Shown: positions 53,217 to 61,904 of the stretch, in pieces | Position numbering within the stretch: position 1 is the stretch's first letter | How the letters are laid out: every line of letters begins with the position of its first letter | Assembly: GCA_036399175.1 (NCBI GenBank) | Contig: DASWNP010000027.1 | Coordinates: 1 to 61,940, forward strand | Length of the DNA stretch: 61,940 nucleotides | Direction: 5' to 3' | Source: DASWNP01 sp036399175 | Lineage (GTDB): Bacteria; Acidobacteriota; Blastocatellia; Pyrinomonadales; Pyrinomonadaceae | The notes under the pieces: generated by a model | Database searches by the model: none | What the model saw: only the letters and a program-made list of their open reading frames with translations | Told to the model about the DNA's origin: nothing | Made by a program: the position numbers and the translations under genes

Positions 53217-53338
53217 AAGCCGTAAATCGTGAATCGTCAATCGTAAATAGAAAGAAGTGGTGAATGGTGAATCGTGAATCGTAAATAGAAGGAACGGGTT
53301 TTAACTATTCACGATTGACGATTCACGATTTACGGCTC
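53217..53338. repeat. double heptamer inverted-repeat element E19 overlapping folP end
   Basis: Two left arrays (AATCGTG/AATCGTC units at 53222-53250 and GTGAATG/GTGAATC units at 53258-53278) and one right array ACGATTGACGATTCACGATT (53311-53330). Loop AAGGAACGGGTTTTAACT. Part of the right arm is translated on the minus strand as the FolP tail NRESSIVNS and gives its stop codon. Confidence 0.86.
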
Positions 53339-54209
53339 TTATCGCTTCCGCGATGCGCGCCGTTTGAACGGCGGGAAGTACGTCGTGGACGCGGACGAGG
53401 TGTGCGCCGCGAAGGATGGCGGCGGCGACGGTCGCCATCGTGCCGTGCAGGCGCTCGGCGGGCGCGATGTTGCCCAGGAGCGCGCCGATGAAACGCTTGC
53501 GGGAAGTTCCGACGAGGAGGGGCAGGTCTGGGAACTCGCGCGCGAGCAGGTCGAGGCGTGCGAGCAGCTCAAGGTTTTGCTCCTGAGTTTTGCCGAAGCC
53601 GATGCCGGGGTCGATGGCGATAGATTCGCGTGCGACGCCGCGCCGCTCGGCCTCGGCGATGCTCCGGCGCAGGCCGAGCACGACTTCCGGCAGAACGTCT
53701 TCGACGGGCGCAGATGTGTGCAGCGTCTCGCGCGTGCCGAGCGAGTGCATGAGAATGAGCCCTGCGCTGAAGTGCGCGGCTTCGTCGGCGACGTGCGGGT
53801 CGAAGCGAAGAGCGGAGATGTCGTTGATTATCTCGGCTCCGGCTTCGAGGGCGGCGCGTGCGACAGACGCTTTGCTCGTATCGACCGAGATGGGAACGTC
53901 GAACTTTCGTGTGAGGGCTTCGACGAGGGGGACGACGCGGCGCATCTCTTCTTCCGACGCGACGGGCGAGCCGCCGGGTCGGGTCGATTCGCCGCCGATG
54001 TCGAGGATGTCCGCGCCCTCTTCGAGCATCTGTTCGGCGTGTGCGAGAGCTTTGTCGAAATCGCGGAATTGTCCGCCGTCGCTGAAACTGTCGGGCGTGA
54101 CGTTGAGGATACCCATGACGAGCGTGCGCTCGCCGTAGGCCAGACTGCGGCGCGCGAGCTTCCAGCGACGGACGCTTGGTGAAGGCAATGCCGGTTCGGT
54201 TGAAGCCAT
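53301..54209 (-). CDS. folP: dihydropteroate synthase
   Basis: A 302-residue enzyme joining dihydropterin pyrophosphate and p-aminobenzoate in folate synthesis. GILNVTPDSFSDGG, ADILDIGGESTRPG, VPISVDTSK, and DPGIGFGKTQEQN are all present. The C-terminal residues after AEAIRAV are repeat-encoded. It lies downstream of ftsH in the common tilS-hpt-ftsH-folP order. Confidence 0.95.
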   Translation of the reverse strand: MASTEPALPSPSVRRWKLARRSLAYGERTLVMGILNVTPDSFSDGGQFRDFDKALAHAEQMLEEGADILDIGGESTRPGGSPVASEEEMRRVVPLVEALTRKFDVPISVDTSKASVARAALEAGAEIINDISALRFDPHVADEAAHFSAGLILMHSLGTRETLHTSAPVEDVLPEVVLGLRRSIAEAERRGVARESIAIDPGIGFGKTQEQNLELLARLDLLAREFPDLPLLVGTSRKRFIGALLGNIAPAERLHGTMATVAAAILRGAHLVRVHDVLPAVQTARIAEAIRAVNRESSIVNS

Positions 54210-54238
54210 TCGGAAATTCTAAATCGAAGCAGGGAAGA

Positions 54239-54272
54239 TTCAAACAGGGATGGACAGGATAGACAGGATGAA
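54239..54272 (+). repeat. dispersed repeat copy near ftsH-folP
   Basis: TTCAAACAGGGATGGACAGG followed by ATAGACAGGATGAA, nearly identical to the copy at 47393. Internally it contains 9-base units GGACAGGAT/AGACAGGAT. Confidence 0.85.
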
Positions 54273-54331
54273 AAGTTCAGAAAGGCCGCGAGGGTTCCGG
54301 AGGCGAAGCGTCGAAGGGGGGCGAGAAAGAA

Positions 54332-54366
54332 AAAGGGGAAGAGGCTTTCAAACCTCTTCCCCTTTG
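54332..54366 (-). terminator. strong hairpin (E20) after ftsH
   Basis: AAAGGGGAAGAGG and CCTCTTCCCCTTT form a 13-bp perfect stem with an eight-to-nine-base loop, 24 bases after the ftsH stop. Read on the minus strand it ends ...CCCCTTTTTCTTTC, a usable T tract. The surrounding CTTTGCC/TTTCC units relate it to the E11 family. Confidence 0.65.
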
Positions 54367-54389
54367 CCTGTTTCCTTTTTCCCTGTGCC

Positions 54390-56327
54390 TTACGCGGTCG
54401 CGGGATTGCTGCCGGTGATGGGCGGCAGAATCGGCTTGAGCGCGCTGGGCGTGGGCTCTTTGAGCTGCGGGCGATCCTGGTCGTCCTTCGAGGACGTAGG
54501 CTCGTCGTCGAGCGGGAGACCAGCGACGATGCGCCGAATCTGCACGCCGTCGAGCGATTCGCGCTCCAGGAGCGTCTCGGAGAGTCGCACCATCACGTCG
54601 CGGTTTTCGACGATGATGTTGCGTGCGCGCTCGTACTGGTCGGAGATGATTTTCTTCACCTCCTGGTCGATTTTAATGGCCGTGTCTTCGGAGAAGTCGC
54701 GGTGCTGCGCGATTTCTCGCCCGAGGAAAATCTGCTCTTCCTTCTTGCCGAAGGTGAGCGGCCCGAGTTCCGACATGCCGTACTCACAGACCATCGCGCG
54801 GGCAAGCTCGGTCGCACGCTCGATGTCGTTTGAAGCGCCGGTAGTGATGCTGCCGAGGAAGATGTCTTCGGCGATGCGTCCGCCCATCAGGATGGCAATC
54901 TGGCCGAGGAGATAATCCTTCGTGTAGTTGTGGCGGTCGCCTTCGGGCAACTGCTGCGTCAGTCCGAGCGCCATGCCGCGCGGAATAATCGTCACTTTAT
55001 GGACGGGGTCGGCGTTCGGCACTTTGAGGCCGACGAGCGTGTGACCCGCCTCGTGATAGGCCGTGACGCGCTTCTCCTCGTTGGAGATGACCATGCTCTT
55101 GCGCTCAGCGCCCATCAGCACCTTGTCTTTCGCCAGCTCGAAGTCGGTCATCATCACGATCTTCTTGTTGTAGCGGGCGGCGTTCAAGGCCGCTTCGTTG
55201 ACGAGGTTGGCGAGGTCGGCGCCGGTAAAGCCGGGCGTGCCGCGCGCGATGATGCTGATGTCAACATCCTCGCCGAGCGGAATCTTTCGCGTGTGAACTT
55301 TGAGGATGCCTTCGCGCCCGCGCACGTCAGGGCGGGAGACGACGACGCGACGGTCGAAACGACCGGGACGCAGCAGCGCCGGGTCGAGCACGTCGGGTCG
55401 GTTGGTCGAAGCCATCAAGATAACGCCGTCGTTCGACTCGAAGCCGTCCATCTCGACGAGCAACTGGTTGAGGGTCTGCTCGCGCTCGTCGTGGCCGCCG
55501 CCGAGACCTGCGCCTCTGTGGCGACCGACGGCGTCAATCTCGTCGATGAAGATGATGCAGGGCGCGTTCTTCTTGCCCTGCTCGAAGAGGTCGCGGACGC
55601 GCGATGCGCCGACGCCGACGAACATCTCGACGAAATCCGAACCCGAAATCGAGAAGAAGGGCACGTTGGCTTCGCCCGCGACGGCGCGAGCCAGAAGCGT
55701 CTTGCCCGTTCCCGGCGGCCCCATCATCAGGACGCCTTTCGGGATGCGTCCGCCGAGCTTCTGAAACTTCTGCGGCTCTTTCAGGAACTCGATGATTTCC
55801 TGTAGCTCTTCCTTCGCCTCTTCGACGCCGGCCACGTCCTTGAACGTGACGCGCTTCTGCTGGTTGTTCAGAAGCTTTGCGCGCGATTTGCCGAAACTGA
55901 GAGCCTTGTTGCCTCCGGCCTGCATCTGCCGCAGCATGAAAATCCAGATGCCGATGAAGAAGAGGAAGGGAGCCCACGTTATCAATATCGTCCAGAAGAC
56001 GCCCGTGCCTCCGCCCTCGTCGATTATCTCTCGAACCTTCTGCTTGCCGTTGCCGTCGGTCTCCCATGCCAGCTTCGTCAGCTCGGCTTTGGTCGGCTCG
56101 GTCGTCAGCTTCGCGTGAATCTCGTTCTTCTGCGTGTCAATCGCAACCGCTTCGCCCTGTCTGAAGGTCAGCTTATCAATCTCACCCTTGACAACCTTGT
56201 CCTTCAACTGACCAATGCCCACCTCTTTCGCGCTGCGCCCCTGCTTGTTGACGAACACCTGATACAGCAGCACCGCACCGACGAGGATGAGCACCCAGAA
56301 AATAATTTGCCTAGCAGTGGAACTCAA
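54390..56327 (-). CDS. ftsH: ATP-dependent zinc metalloprotease FtsH
   Basis: A 645-residue membrane AAA protease that degrades membrane and regulatory proteins. Two membrane segments (about 7-26 and 111-131), AAA Walker A GPPGTGKT (203-210), Walker B IIFIDEID, SRH region LLRPGRFDRR, and protease zinc site HEAGH (425-429). The apparent start is TTG at 56327 with a weak upstream AGGCG. Pro-rich C-terminal tail. Confidence 0.96.
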   Translation of the reverse strand: MSSTARQIIFWVLILVGAVLLYQVFVNKQGRSAKEVGIGQLKDKVVKGEIDKLTFRQGEAVAIDTQKNEIHAKLTTEPTKAELTKLAWETDGNGKQKVREIIDEGGGTGVFWTILITWAPFLFFIGIWIFMLRQMQAGGNKALSFGKSRAKLLNNQQKRVTFKDVAGVEEAKEELQEIIEFLKEPQKFQKLGGRIPKGVLMMGPPGTGKTLLARAVAGEANVPFFSISGSDFVEMFVGVGASRVRDLFEQGKKNAPCIIFIDEIDAVGRHRGAGLGGGHDEREQTLNQLLVEMDGFESNDGVILMASTNRPDVLDPALLRPGRFDRRVVVSRPDVRGREGILKVHTRKIPLGEDVDISIIARGTPGFTGADLANLVNEAALNAARYNKKIVMMTDFELAKDKVLMGAERKSMVISNEEKRVTAYHEAGHTLVGLKVPNADPVHKVTIIPRGMALGLTQQLPEGDRHNYTKDYLLGQIAILMGGRIAEDIFLGSITTGASNDIERATELARAMVCEYGMSELGPLTFGKKEEQIFLGREIAQHRDFSEDTAIKIDQEVKKIISDQYERARNIIVENRDVMVRLSETLLERESLDGVQIRRIVAGLPLDDEPTSSKDDQDRPQLKEPTPSALKPILPPITGSNPATA

Positions 56328-56561
56328 AATATTTTCGCCTCCGACACCGATGATAACTCATTTCGGCATCAATTGTCGCTCCCCGAAGATAACCCCGTTT
56401 ATTGTTGCGCCCGTGCAGCCGAACAGGGAGCCCTTCAATCTTTCGTCCGACCTTCGGGCGCTTGGTTTTGATGCCTTGAGCCCCCTCTTAGTTGTGCCCG
56501 CCGCCCCTCACGGCGAGCAGGCCGAAACCTTCAAATCCTTCGGTCTCCGGCCTATTTTTCC

Positions 56562-57098
56562 CTATTTCTCATTGCGCGCGAAGGTTGCCAGAAAGGGCAG
56601 CTCGCGCCAGCGCTCCTGAAAACCGAGGCCGTAGCCGAAGACGTAATCCTCGTGCGTCTCGAAGCCACGCCAGGCCGCTTCGACCGAGGTGCGACGCCTG
56701 CCCGGCTTGTCCACGAGCACGCAGAGGCGGACGCTCGCCGCGCCTCGCGCTTCCAGTTGCTTGACGATGTATTCCTGCGTGACGCCCGTGTCGAGCACGC
56801 CTTCGACGAGCAGGATGTCTCGACCGGAAACGTCAATCGGCGTGTTGAAGGAGATGTCCTGAAGGCCTCCGAGCGAGCGTTGGTCGTAGCGCAGGAAGGC
56901 GGTGCGCAGGTGCGGCGAGAGGATGGCGCGCAGGAGGTCTGCGAGGAAAACGAAGCCGTCTTCGAGCACTCCGAGCGCCGTCAGCTCGCGCTCGCCGAAG
57001 CTCTCAGAAATCTCTCCGGCGAGCACGCGGACGCGCTCGGCAATCTCAGCCGCGCCGTGAATCTCCGCAATTCGCTCGCCCTTCACTCTCTTCTTCAC
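56562..57098 (-). CDS. hpt: hypoxanthine phosphoribosyltransferase
   Basis: A 178-residue purine-salvage enzyme making IMP/GMP from hypoxanthine/guanine and PRPP. The PRPP loop reads DILLVEGVLDTGVTQEYIV, a variant of the usual VEDI(V/I)DTG in which EG replaces ED. LEDGFVFLADLLRAI and FGYGLGFQERWRELPF match the family ends. The start is GTG at 57098; another GTG four codons later is possible. Located between tilS and ftsH as in many bacteria. Confidence 0.9.
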   Translation of the reverse strand: MKKRVKGERIAEIHGAAEIAERVRVLAGEISESFGERELTALGVLEDGFVFLADLLRAILSPHLRTAFLRYDQRSLGGLQDISFNTPIDVSGRDILLVEGVLDTGVTQEYIVKQLEARGAASVRLCVLVDKPGRRRTSVEAAWRGFETHEDYVFGYGLGFQERWRELPFLATFARNEK

Positions 57099-57135
57099 CC
57101 TCTCCCGAAAACCGTCAGCCGTTCGTCAACAAGAA

Positions 57136-57161
57136 GACCGTCGGCCTCGAAGCCGACGGTC
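57136..57161 (-). terminator. hairpin between tilS and hpt
   Basis: GACCGTCGGC and GCCGACGGTC form a 10-bp perfect stem with a six-base loop, followed on the minus strand by TTCTTGTT. It may partly terminate tilS transcription or separate expression of hpt. Confidence 0.6.
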
Positions 57162-57189
57162 GCTCGGCGTTTCTGATTCTAGTTGTCGC

Positions 57190-58503
57190 TCAAACCTTTT
57201 TCAACTCTTCCGACGTTTCGCGCCCTCGAAACAGAAGCCAACCCCGCCGCCTCTCCACCTGACAGCCGCCCGGCAGCTCCGCCACGCGCCCGCCCCGCTC
57301 GCCCTCCAGAAGCTTCTCCAACGCCGATACGTGCACCATCTCGACGCGCCGGAGGTCGCCCCGCCCGCGCCCAATCCAAAGCCGCAACGCGCGCCGACGC
57401 AAAGCCAACGGCGCTCCTGCCAGCACACTCACGCGCAAAGGCGGAGCGCCGCTTTCGACCTCCGAGCGCAACGCTGATTCATCCTCCGACTTCGACGCCG
57501 TTTCACCCCGCTTCGATAACATTACGTAGTCGAACGCCCGCGAGGATTTACCGGGTTCGATTTTCAACTCCGGCGACGTTTCCGCACCGACACTCCTTTT
57601 CCCCGTCGCTCTCCCGTCGCCGCGCTTTTTCTCCGTCGCTCCTTCGGCGGCTTCCCCCAAAAGTCTCGCCGCTTCGACTTCGAGCGTCGCGGCATCCTCT
57701 CTGAGAAGCGCAGCCGTGCGCGCCAGCGCTTCGACGGCGCGCGGGTTGAAGCTCTCAAGCAGAGGCAGAAGCTTTCGCCGCACGCGCACGCGCGCGAACC
57801 TCTCGTCGAGATTCATCTCGTCCGTCCTCGGCGCGAGGCCGTGCTCGCGGCAGAACTCTTCTGTCTCCGCGCGTCGCGCCCAACAGAGCAACGGACGCGC
57901 CAGCACGAGAGCGCCGTCCGCCTCCTGCATCCTTCTCAAAGGAGGAATCCCGGCCAAGCCTTCCGTCCCACTCCCGCGCAGCAGGCGCATCAAGACCGTC
58001 TCGGCCTGGTCGTCCTGCGTGTGCGCCGTCAAGACTAACTGCGCCGCATGCTCGCGCGCCGTCCTTCCCAAAAATTCATAACGTGCGCGCCGCGCCGCCT
58101 GCTCCAGATTATCCTTCGACTTTTCCGCCCGCTCGCCCACACGCGCGCGCCCGACTACGCACTCGACGCCGAGCCCGCGCGCCAACTCTTCGACCCAGCG
58201 CGCGTCCGCCTCGCCCGCCGCGCCCCGCAGCCCGTGTTCGAGATGCGCCGCCACCAGCTCGACCTTCAACAACTCCGCCCGCGCCAGTTCCGCGCACGCC
58301 GCCAGCAGCGCCGTCGAATCCGCTCCGCCCGACACCGCCACCACTACTCGCCCCTCCCGCGCCAACTCCAGACGCCCCCACTCCGCCAGCAAACGGCGCG
58401 CGAAACTGCTCACGCGAGACCGCTTCTCACCTCCCGACTTAGACCTTCGACTCTTACTCACCTTCGTCTCTTTCACCCGACCGCCTCGACGCCGCCTCAG
58501 CAT
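57190..58503 (-). CDS. tilS: tRNA(Ile)-lysidine synthetase
   Basis: A 437-residue PP-loop ATPase that converts C34 of tRNA-Ile(CAU) to lysidine, needed to read AUA. The P-loop is SGGADSTALLAA; HLEHGLRGAAGEADARWVEELARGLG and HTQDDQAETVLMRLLRGSGTEGLAGI are diagnostic. The C-terminal domain holds LVLARPLL...RRKLLPLLESFNPRAVEALART and a divergent substrate-binding end. The start at 58503 is chosen by similarity; a longer upstream frame has none. It heads the operon with hpt and ftsH. Confidence 0.93.
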   Translation of the reverse strand: MLRRRRGGRVKETKVSKSRRSKSGGEKRSRVSSFARRLLAEWGRLELAREGRVVVAVSGGADSTALLAACAELARAELLKVELVAAHLEHGLRGAAGEADARWVEELARGLGVECVVGRARVGERAEKSKDNLEQAARRARYEFLGRTAREHAAQLVLTAHTQDDQAETVLMRLLRGSGTEGLAGIPPLRRMQEADGALVLARPLLCWARRAETEEFCREHGLAPRTDEMNLDERFARVRVRRKLLPLLESFNPRAVEALARTAALLREDAATLEVEAARLLGEAAEGATEKKRGDGRATGKRSVGAETSPELKIEPGKSSRAFDYVMLSKRGETASKSEDESALRSEVESGAPPLRVSVLAGAPLALRRRALRLWIGRGRGDLRRVEMVHVSALEKLLEGERGGRVAELPGGCQVERRRGWLLFRGRETSEELKKV

Positions 58504-58640
58504 CGCCTTCAAACGTCTTCCTCCGTCCGTCTCCAAAGACTCTTCATCCCGAAGCCCCGCCTGAGCATATAATACGTTCTGAGAAGACCAGCCGGACAGA
58601 CGCGCCTCGCCCTCAACACGGGCGTCGGCTTCGGGGCTGA

Positions 58641-58677
58641 ACTTTAAACCTGAAACTCGAAACTTGAAACTTGAAAG
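58641..58677. repeat. one-sided heptamer array E21
   Basis: Units TGAAACT/CGAAACT/TGAAACT/TGAAAGC at 58651-58678, with no clear complementary arm nearby. It may be a decayed or half element. It lies just before the GTG start of the next gene. Confidence 0.65.
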
Positions 58678-58692
58678 CCGGGCTTTTGAAAC

Positions 58693-59538
58693 GTGAGCGA
58701 TAGAGCCAACAGAAGGCAGCGTACAATCGAGCTTCTCAAGCGCAGACTCCTGCGTCGCGGGACGCCGCGCCTGCTCGTCTCGCTCATCCTTATGCTGACG
58801 GGCCTGGGCGGCTTTCTCATCTCTTTCTCGCTGCTGCATCTCGGAGTTTCGCAGATGTGGCTGCGCTACCCGGTCGTCATCCTGCTCGCCTACTGCCTGT
58901 TTCTGCTGCTGCTGCGCCTCTGGCTCGCCTTCCAGCGCGCTCAGGACAGAAGCAATCTCGAACTGGATTTCGACCCGTCGGGGCTCGCGGACTTCAATCC
59001 TTCGGGTTTGACGAACTACGACGAAGCCTTTCGTTTCAGTGGCACGGGCGGCGACGCGGGCGGGGGCGGCGCGGGCGGAAGCTGGGGCGAATCGGTCGCA
59101 GCTTCCTCTTCATCTCCGTTAGCATCATCTCCGTCAGCATCCGTCTCTTCTTCCGCCTCCGTTTCCGGTGGAAGCACTACTTCTTCTTCGGGCGGGCTTG
59201 GCCTCGACATAGATTTGGATTCGGAAGGATGCCTGTTCATCCTGCTGGCTATCGCGGCGATAATCGCGGGGCTCGTCGCCGTCTTCTACGTGGTCTACGC
59301 CGCGCCCGCGCTGCTTGCGGAGATTCTGCTCGACGGAGTTTTGCTCACCGGCCTTTACAAGCGCCTGAAAGGAATCGAGCAGAGACACTGGCTCTGGTCG
59401 GCCGTGCGGCGGACGCTTCTGCCCGCGCTGTTGGCCGCGCTCTTTTTCTCGCTCGCCGGATTCGCCATGCAGAAGGCCGCGCCCGAAGCCCGCTCCGTCG
59501 GCGAGGTTTGGAGACACATCACGAAGGGCGAGCGATAA
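58693..59538 (+). CDS. membrane protein with Gly/Ser linker
   Basis: A 281-residue protein of no recognised family. Two hydrophobic segments at the N-terminus (LLVSLILMLTGLGGFLISFSLL, YPVVILLAYCLFLLLLRLWLA), a low-complexity Gly and Ser stretch (about 115-175), then two more (FILLAIAAIIAGLVAVFYVVY, LLPALLAALFFSLAGFA). A similar arrangement occurs in unnamed bacterial membrane proteins; no function can be given. GTG start at 58693. Confidence 0.7.
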   Translation: MSDRANRRQRTIELLKRRLLRRGTPRLLVSLILMLTGLGGFLISFSLLHLGVSQMWLRYPVVILLAYCLFLLLLRLWLAFQRAQDRSNLELDFDPSGLADFNPSGLTNYDEAFRFSGTGGDAGGGGAGGSWGESVAASSSSPLASSPSASVSSSASVSGGSTTSSSGGLGLDIDLDSEGCLFILLAIAAIIAGLVAVFYVVYAAPALLAEILLDGVLLTGLYKRLKGIEQRHWLWSAVRRTLLPALLAALFFSLAGFAMQKAAPEARSVGEVWRHITKGER

Positions 59539-59617
59539 AAACGGCGTCGGCGTCTGAACGGTCTTTTGCCTCGAAGGCTCTTTGCCGGAGGCTCGCGGCG
59601 GGTTAATCTCGACTCGA

Positions 59618-60466
59618 ATGAACAAACCAATACGCGAAGCTGTTAACGGCCTGCTCATCTTGCTGGGCATCTTTTCGGCGGCCTTCGGGCTCAAGGGCTT
59701 TCTGCTGTCGAGCCGCTTCATCGACGGCGGCGTGACGGGCATCTCGATGCTCGTCTCGGAGGTGCTCGGCTTTCCTCTGTCGATTCTGCTGCTGCTCATC
59801 AACCTTCCCTTCATCGCGCTCGGCTATCGTCAAATCGGAAAGAGATTCGCCGTCAAAAGCTCGCTGGCGATTGCGGGGCTCTCGCTCTGTCTCGCCTTCG
59901 TCAAATTCCCCGACGTTACGCCCGACAAGCTGCTCACAGCCGTCTTCGGCGGATTCTTCATCGGCGCTGGAATAGGGCTCGCCATTCGCGGCGGCGCGGT
60001 ACTCGACGGAACCGAGGTGGCCGCGCTCCTTATCAGCAAGCGAGGACATCTGCTGAGGGTCGGCGATATCATTCTCATCCTGAATATCTTCATCTTTTCG
60101 GCGGCGGCTTTCCTGCTCGGCATCGAGTCGGCGCTCTACTCGATTCTGACCTACTTCGCCGCGTCGAGGACGATTGACTTTCTGATTCACGGCATCGAGG
60201 AATACACCGCCGTCACCATCATCTCCGACCACAGCGAAGAGATAAGGCAGGCTATTACCCGTGTCCTCGGGCGCGGCGTGACGGTCTACAAGGGTCGGCG
60301 CGGCTGGACTGACGTGGAGCAGGACATTCTCTTCTGCGTCGTCACGCGGCTGGAAATCGGCAGAATCCAGAACGTCGCCATCGACATCGACGAAGCCGCC
60401 TTCATCATCGTCAACCCCCTCGCCGACGCCAAAGGCGGCGTCCTCAAAAAGACCGCCCTGCATTAG
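59618..60466 (+). CDS. YitT-family membrane protein
   Basis: A 282-residue protein of the YitT family: membrane domain of five to six segments (LLILLGIFSAAFGLKGFLLSSRFIDGGVTGISML, and so on) plus a C-terminal cytosolic DUF2179 ferredoxin-like domain (HGIEEYTAVTIISDHSEEIRQAITRVLGRGVTVYKGRRGWT). Typical signature FIDGGVTGIS. Transport substrate not established. ATG 59618 starts the conserved part. Confidence 0.9.
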   Translation: MNKPIREAVNGLLILLGIFSAAFGLKGFLLSSRFIDGGVTGISMLVSEVLGFPLSILLLLINLPFIALGYRQIGKRFAVKSSLAIAGLSLCLAFVKFPDVTPDKLLTAVFGGFFIGAGIGLAIRGGAVLDGTEVAALLISKRGHLLRVGDIILILNIFIFSAAAFLLGIESALYSILTYFAASRTIDFLIHGIEEYTAVTIISDHSEEIRQAITRVLGRGVTVYKGRRGWTDVEQDILFCVVTRLEIGRIQNVAIDIDEAAFIIVNPLADAKGGVLKKTALH

Positions 60467-60471
60467 AGGAG

Positions 60472-60547
60472 TTTTCAGTTTTCGGTTTTCAGTTTTCAGC
60501 ACAAAGCAGTTCTTCTCTTTCTGAAAACTGAAAACCGAAAACTGAAA
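60472..60547. repeat. heptamer inverted-repeat element E22
   Basis: Left arm TTTTCAG/TTTTCGG/TTTTCAG/TTTTCAG (60472-60499), right arm CTGAAAA/CTGAAAA/CCGAAAA/CTGAAA (60521-60547). The order of the one variant unit is mirrored, so the arms are exact complements. Loop CACAAAGCAGTTCTTCTC. Confidence 0.9.
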
Positions 60548-60715
60548 CCCCGAGCCCTTTTTCGTCACTAACGGGTGTGCTGGAAAATTCGGGCGGGATT
60601 TTTTGCAACGAAACGGTCGCGGGCGGTGTTTAACTTTTCGAGCGGACAGCACGCGCGGGGCTCTCTTGCCTTGCTACTCACGTCCCAAAAGTTTTATTTG
60701 AACAGGAGACTCACA

Positions 60716-61858
60716 ATGGAGCAGCGAAACTTCTCACTCGCCGGTCGCCTGCTGAGGCGAGTTGCGGCAGCTTGGCCTGTACGTCTGCTGACGGTCGCCG
60801 GGCTGCTCGCGCCGGTCGCCTGCGGCGTCTGGGCTTCTCACAGGACGACTGCGAGCGCGCAGGAGCGTTTTGAAGGCCGCTGGATGGTCGAGTATCAACC
60901 GGGCGCGGACAAGGTGCAGTTGACTCTGAGCCACCAGTCGAGGAAAGAGACGCCGGACGGACACAAGTCCTCCACCAACTGGAACAGCTCTTTCGACATC
61001 GACCCCGCCGAGCTGCACGGACTGACGCGCGAAGAGGTGATGTCTGCGGCGGGCACACAGGCTCGCTTCGAGCTGAGGCGCGACGCGGGCACGTTCCGTT
61101 GCGAGGGCTGGTTCAAGGAGGGCAAGGGCTCAGGCCATTTCCTCTTCGTCGGCAATCAGGGCTTCGCCTCCGAGCTGCAAAGGCAGGGCATCGGCACGCC
61201 CACCGAAAAGCAGCTCTTCGAGCTGGCAGGCGCTAACGTCGGCCTTGAGCTGATTAACGAATTGAGGTCGCAGAACTACGAGCGCCCGAGCGTCGAACAA
61301 CTCGTCAGGCTCGGACATCACGGCGTTCGTCTCGATTACGTGCGCGGCCTGAAGGCTCTCGGCTACCAGCTTCAATCGCTCGAATCGCTCGTCCGCATGA
61401 AAGATCACGGCGTCAGCCTCAGCTTCATCCGCGAGCTACAGAATTTCGGCTACCGGCGTCTCTCGGCGGAAGAACTCGTCAGGGCGCGCGATCACGGCGT
61501 CAGCGTCCAGTTCGTCAAAGAGCTGAAGGAGCGTGGCTTTGGCGCGCCGCCGATTGAAGACCTCATCCGCATCAGAGACCAGGGCGTCAGCCCCGAATAC
61601 ATCAAGGGGCTGCAAGCCGAGGGCTACAACTCTCTGACGCTCGACCAGCTCGTGCAGATGAGGATTCAGGGCGTCAGCCTCAGCTTCGTTCGAGAGATGA
61701 AGCGGGTCGGCTACTCCAACCTCTCGGTCGAACAACTGGTCGGGCTGCGCATCATGGGCGTCACTCCGGCCTTCGTCGAGCGCGTCAAAGCGGCGGGCTA
61801 CGGTACGCCTCCCGTCGATGAGCTGATTTCGCTGCGCCGTCGCGGCTTCTCGAAATAG
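60716..61858 (+). CDS. secreted protein of 29-residue helical repeats
   Basis: A 380-residue exported protein. A signal peptide (core LLTVAGLLAPVACGVWA) is followed by a unique 100-residue region and seven to eight tandem repeats of 29 residues, for example YNSLTLDQLVQMRIQGVSL and FVREMKRVG. The consensus is Y-x-x-(L/P)-(S/T)-x-(D/E)-(E/Q)-L-(V/I)-x-(L/M/R)-(R/K)-x-x-G-V-(S/T)-x-x-(F/Y)-(V/I)-(R/K)-x-(L/M)-K-x-x-G. Each unit predicts a helix pair. I recall such repeats at the end of BlaR1-like peptidases; here they stand alone. AGGAG precedes the ATG. Confidence 0.82.
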   Translation: MEQRNFSLAGRLLRRVAAAWPVRLLTVAGLLAPVACGVWASHRTTASAQERFEGRWMVEYQPGADKVQLTLSHQSRKETPDGHKSSTNWNSSFDIDPAELHGLTREEVMSAAGTQARFELRRDAGTFRCEGWFKEGKGSGHFLFVGNQGFASELQRQGIGTPTEKQLFELAGANVGLELINELRSQNYERPSVEQLVRLGHHGVRLDYVRGLKALGYQLQSLESLVRMKDHGVSLSFIRELQNFGYRRLSAEELVRARDHGVSVQFVKELKERGFGAPPIEDLIRIRDQGVSPEYIKGLQAEGYNSLTLDQLVQMRIQGVSLSFVREMKRVGYSNLSVEQLVGLRIMGVTPAFVERVKAAGYGTPPVDELISLRRRGFSK

Positions 61859-61904
61859 ACTCGCCGAAGGACTTCAACAGACTAACGTCTCAGCAAAACC
61901 GAAG

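Noticed and set aside
58568..58573. TATAAT upstream of the 58693 gene
   Set aside because: No -35 box at suitable spacing on either strand; not listed as a promoter.
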